From assembly GCF_003945595.2 (NCBI RefSeq), contig NW_024104285.1, positions 1,116,001 to 1,180,000 of the forward strand: a stretch of 64,000 nucleotides of DNA. The letters are read 5' to 3'. Source of the DNA: Pipra filicauda. Its lineage: Eukaryota; Chordata; Aves; Passeriformes; Pipridae. The notes beneath the pieces are model-generated. The model was not told the origin of the DNA, did not search any database, and saw only the letters and a list, made by a program, of their open reading frames with translations. Numbering within the stretch: the stretch's first letter is position 1; the number at the start of each line of letters is the position of its first letter. A program made the translations under genes and the position numbers. Below, in pieces: positions 61,419 through 64,000 of the stretch.

Positions 61419-62940
61419 AGTACAGCAGAGCCAACACGCTGCTGGGCACTTTAGGGAAATTAAAATCCACGCCCTCTCACCCTGCAATAGTTATCCTAAT
61501 TTCTCAGAATGATGGATTTTCAAGTTTTCAGGTGGAGCACAAGGCTTTTTCTTCTGTACCAGTGGTAAGGGAATTGCAGGGAATTTGAAAAAGGGAAATG
61601 GTTGTGGGTGGTGTTAGGCCATGTTGCAGGTGCTGTGAAACTTAAGCAGTGCTATTTTCCAGAATCATAACCTGACCTTGATATTTATTGTGAAATGTAA
61701 AATCTGGGGGAAAGCTTTGGAGAAATGAGAATGTTTCCCTTCAAAAATGCAACTTCTTCATAATGTTGAAATGTTGAAGATCCTCATATTTTAAAAAATC
61801 AGGTGAAAATTAAATGAGAAAATGGATACTACTAGTTATCCTACACTCAAATGTAAAGTGAATCAAAACTGTCACAAAGCATTTGAATTTTGAAACTACA
61901 TTTTTGATGGAAAATTTATTTGTAAAAAAGACTTCAGCAGGCTTTATTTATATATTCAATTGAGATTAATATTGTTCATGGTCCAATAAAATTTAATAGC
62001 TATCAGCACACAAAAAACCATAGTGTATATATGGATATCCACTTAATTAAATATTGTAAGAATGTTTAGAAGTATTAAAAAATAGATAAAGACGGGATAT
62101 TAACAATAAAACCAGTTTTTTTGTTTATATCCTTATTTTTGTTTATATTCTATTTTTTTTCTTGAAATGCAATTGGAGTCGCCACATAAAAGCTACAGCA
62201 CACTTTTAGACTGTTGTAGGTTTATTTTGATTGCTGCTATAGTGGCCTCTGACTTAAAATTTCTGTTTGTGTATATCGGATAAAAAACACAATTCAAAAC
62301 ATCTTTTATTGTGCATGTCTTAAGTTATCACAGGAAATATATGTTTACTAGCTTACTGAGTATTTGGGAGTTCTATGATTCCCTTCTAAAAATTAATGTT
62401 TCATTAAAGTGTCTGAACCATGAACAATTGCCCACAGTTGTTCAATTACTTAATTCAAAAGATTTTTTTTAGTATCCTACTTTAGATGAAACTTTTGTTT
62501 ATTTTTTACTGGAAAGTCAGTAAAAAGAAAGTGTCCCATTTGGCATGCAGATGCATCAAGAAACTTACTGAAGTGAATACAGGCTGCAAATGCAGACATT
62601 TGAAGCAGAACTGGAGGTCTTTCATCCCACACTTATCCTTGAAGGAGCACGTTTTATAGCAATTTTTACCAAGCATATGACATTCAATCCCTAGAAGTTT
62701 ATATGAGATATGCTGTTCTTCATAGATCATCTACACCCCATCTTTTAAGTAATGTTTAAGGATATTTAAGAAAGCATAAAACTAGTTTTTTATCTATGTG
62801 TACACCCATGTGAGCAACAAAGCTTTGGAAACATCATACAGTGAAAGCAGAGTTGTACTTATTGCTTCAGTCTCTCTTATAGACACATGCAGCAGGGCTA
62901 CATTTTTTTGTTTTCCTGTAAAAGATAGCATGGATAAGAA
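61419..62940. other. Non-coding AT-rich DNA
   Basis: Contains a tandem duplication of TTTTGTTTATAT (62,119-62,130 and 62,137-62,148, offset 18). No other repeat, exon or RNA gene was recognised. Confidence 0.5.
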
Positions 62941-63138
62941 CAGATATTAGGGAGAAATTCTTTACTGTGAGGGGGGTAAAACACTGGCACAGGTTGTGGA
63001 TACTCTGTGTTCAGGCCAGGTTGGATGGGGCTTGGAGCAACTTGGTCTAGTGGAAGGTGTCCCTGCCCACGGCAGGGGGTTGGAACCAGATGAGCTTTAA
63101 GATCTCTTCCAACTCAAAATGTTCTATAATTCTATGAA
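62941..63138 (+). mobile_element. CR1 LINE, 5'-truncated 3' end
   Basis: Starting at CAGATATTAGGGAGAAATTC, the copy follows the bird CR1 3' region block by block: TTTACTGTGAGG, CACTGGCACAGG, GGTTGTGGAT, GGCCAGGTTGGATGGGGCTT, GAGCAACTTGGTCTAGTGG, AGGTGTCCCTGCCC, GGCAGGGGGTTGGAACCAGA, CTTTAAGATCTCTTCCAAC and the terminal TTCTATAATTCTATGAA. The usual TTGCCCAGAGA segment after the ACAGG block is deleted, and the next block is shortened. Only the end of the ORF2 tail plus the 3' UTR remain. This is the youngest-looking element in the window and the main evidence for an avian genome. CR1 ends in short octamer-type repeats rather than poly(A), as seen here. Confidence 0.95.
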
Positions 63139-64000
63139 CAGCTCATAGACCAGAAAAGGTGAAAGGTTTCCAGTGCTCCCTGTACCACTGAGGGGTCGGG
63201 AGTGTGGTGTGTGGTCCTTGGCTGATGCCCGGGGAAGTCAACACTGAAAGATGTTACTTGAGGAAGTACTCATTCCAGGGGACAGCTTCTGACTATCTAA
63301 CGATTTTCTGTTTCCCTGACTGCAAATAAGAGTTTGACCTTGAAAGACTTAAAGCGAAATTTTGCAGATCAAGAGGAATGTTTGCCGTGTTACCAATGCC
63401 CTTCTGAAAACTCCTATTGGAAATGTTTCCTCTGAAAAGTGAGAGCCAAAGTCCTTTTCCACTCAGCATATTTTTGCAGAATGTTGAGTTTGTTACAGGA
63501 ACTTTACATCACTAGCAGAGCTTAATATATATAATCTAAAATGCATAGTCTTTTCAGGTATGGGGGGAAAAAATGCTAATTTCACTCTTTACTATGTTTC
63601 CAGGTCGAAGGTTATTGCTGGAGGATAAACCATTTCTCACTATGTAGTTTCACCTTGTTTAATTGATTTGAATTTGAATTTATATTCCATGTTAAATAAT
63701 GAACCATGTATTAATAATTAAGAAGGTTCGGTACAAATGTGAAGCAGTTAATTAAATATTAAATAAAGCACATTGTATTACCCAGTATTGTAATCAATAT
63801 ACTAGATTTTAAGCTATTCATTTTAGATGGTCATTATACTTTACAAGTTATGGTTAAAATTCTCATTGATAACTCAATATACACTTTATAGGCTAAGAAA
63901 CATGTGTCCTTTGCAAATGACCATTTTTTGTGCTATAAATAGCAACAAAACCTGGACATAAAAGATGAATTTAATTGGACTGTTAAAGAATTAAGGGTCA
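63139..64000. other. Non-coding AT-rich DNA, nothing recognised
   Basis: Unique-looking sequence with no open frame of note. The part after about 63,650 is rich in TTAAT cores and could be part of a constrained element that continues past the window edge, but this cannot be judged here. Confidence 0.45.

Noticed and set aside
61101..61487. 128-codon minus-strand open frame as a gene
   Set aside because: It overlaps plus-strand frames, has no recognisable domain or codon signal, and spans a perfect inverted repeat. More likely chance.
1..64000. CRISPR arrays, operons, phage or insertion-sequence features
   Set aside because: No regularly spaced direct repeats, no dense coding and clear vertebrate LINE content, so prokaryotic systems are not expected or seen.

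Overview
The window is AT-rich vertebrate nuclear DNA with no supportable protein-coding gene, no recognisable rRNA or tRNA gene, no CpG island and no prokaryotic gene organisation. The best clue to the organism is a chicken-repeat-1 (CR1) LINE 3' end at about 62,941-63,138. It closely resembles the bird CR1 3' consensus and ends in the family's characteristic ATTCTATGA-type terminus. With the low repeat density, this points to a bird. The species cannot be told from what is here. The window is either a gene desert or part of a very large intron, and the sequence alone does not separate the two.

Layout. 1-12,640 is plain AT-rich DNA with one short minus-strand CR1 end near 6.9 kb and a cluster of simple repeats at 9.7-11.2 kb. 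12,660-13,640 has balanced composition and keeps many CpGs, so it is the strongest candidate for conserved non-coding (enhancer-like) DNA. 13.7-36.2 kb is mostly featureless. It contains an exact glucocorticoid/androgen-receptor-type palindrome near 14.67 kb, an eroded minus-strand CR1 reverse-transcriptase piece at about 25.0-25.26 kb, an ancient SINE-like remnant at about 28.9-29.0 kb and a long inverted repeat near 33.7 kb. A second, longer, plus-strand CR1-lineage reverse-transcriptase remnant lies at about 36.23-36.87 kb and still shows a decayed LPQGSTL motif. 41.7-42.2 kb is a GC-richer patch with overlapping open frames on both strands, including the longest open frame in the window (158 codons). 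I do not regard it as a gene. 46-58 kb holds several further stretches that look like conserved non-coding DNA and a probable MIR SINE fragment at about 55.6-55.7 kb. The right end carries the clear CR1 copy.

No genes work together here, so no pathway or operon can be described. The content that can be defended is a set of LINE/SINE fossils of different ages, microsatellites, inverted repeats, and candidate regulatory DNA inferred from composition. I looked for an undescribed biological system and did not find one. The most useful leads are the CpG-retaining block at 12.66-13.64 kb, the exact hormone-response-element palindrome, and the two old reverse-transcriptase remnants.
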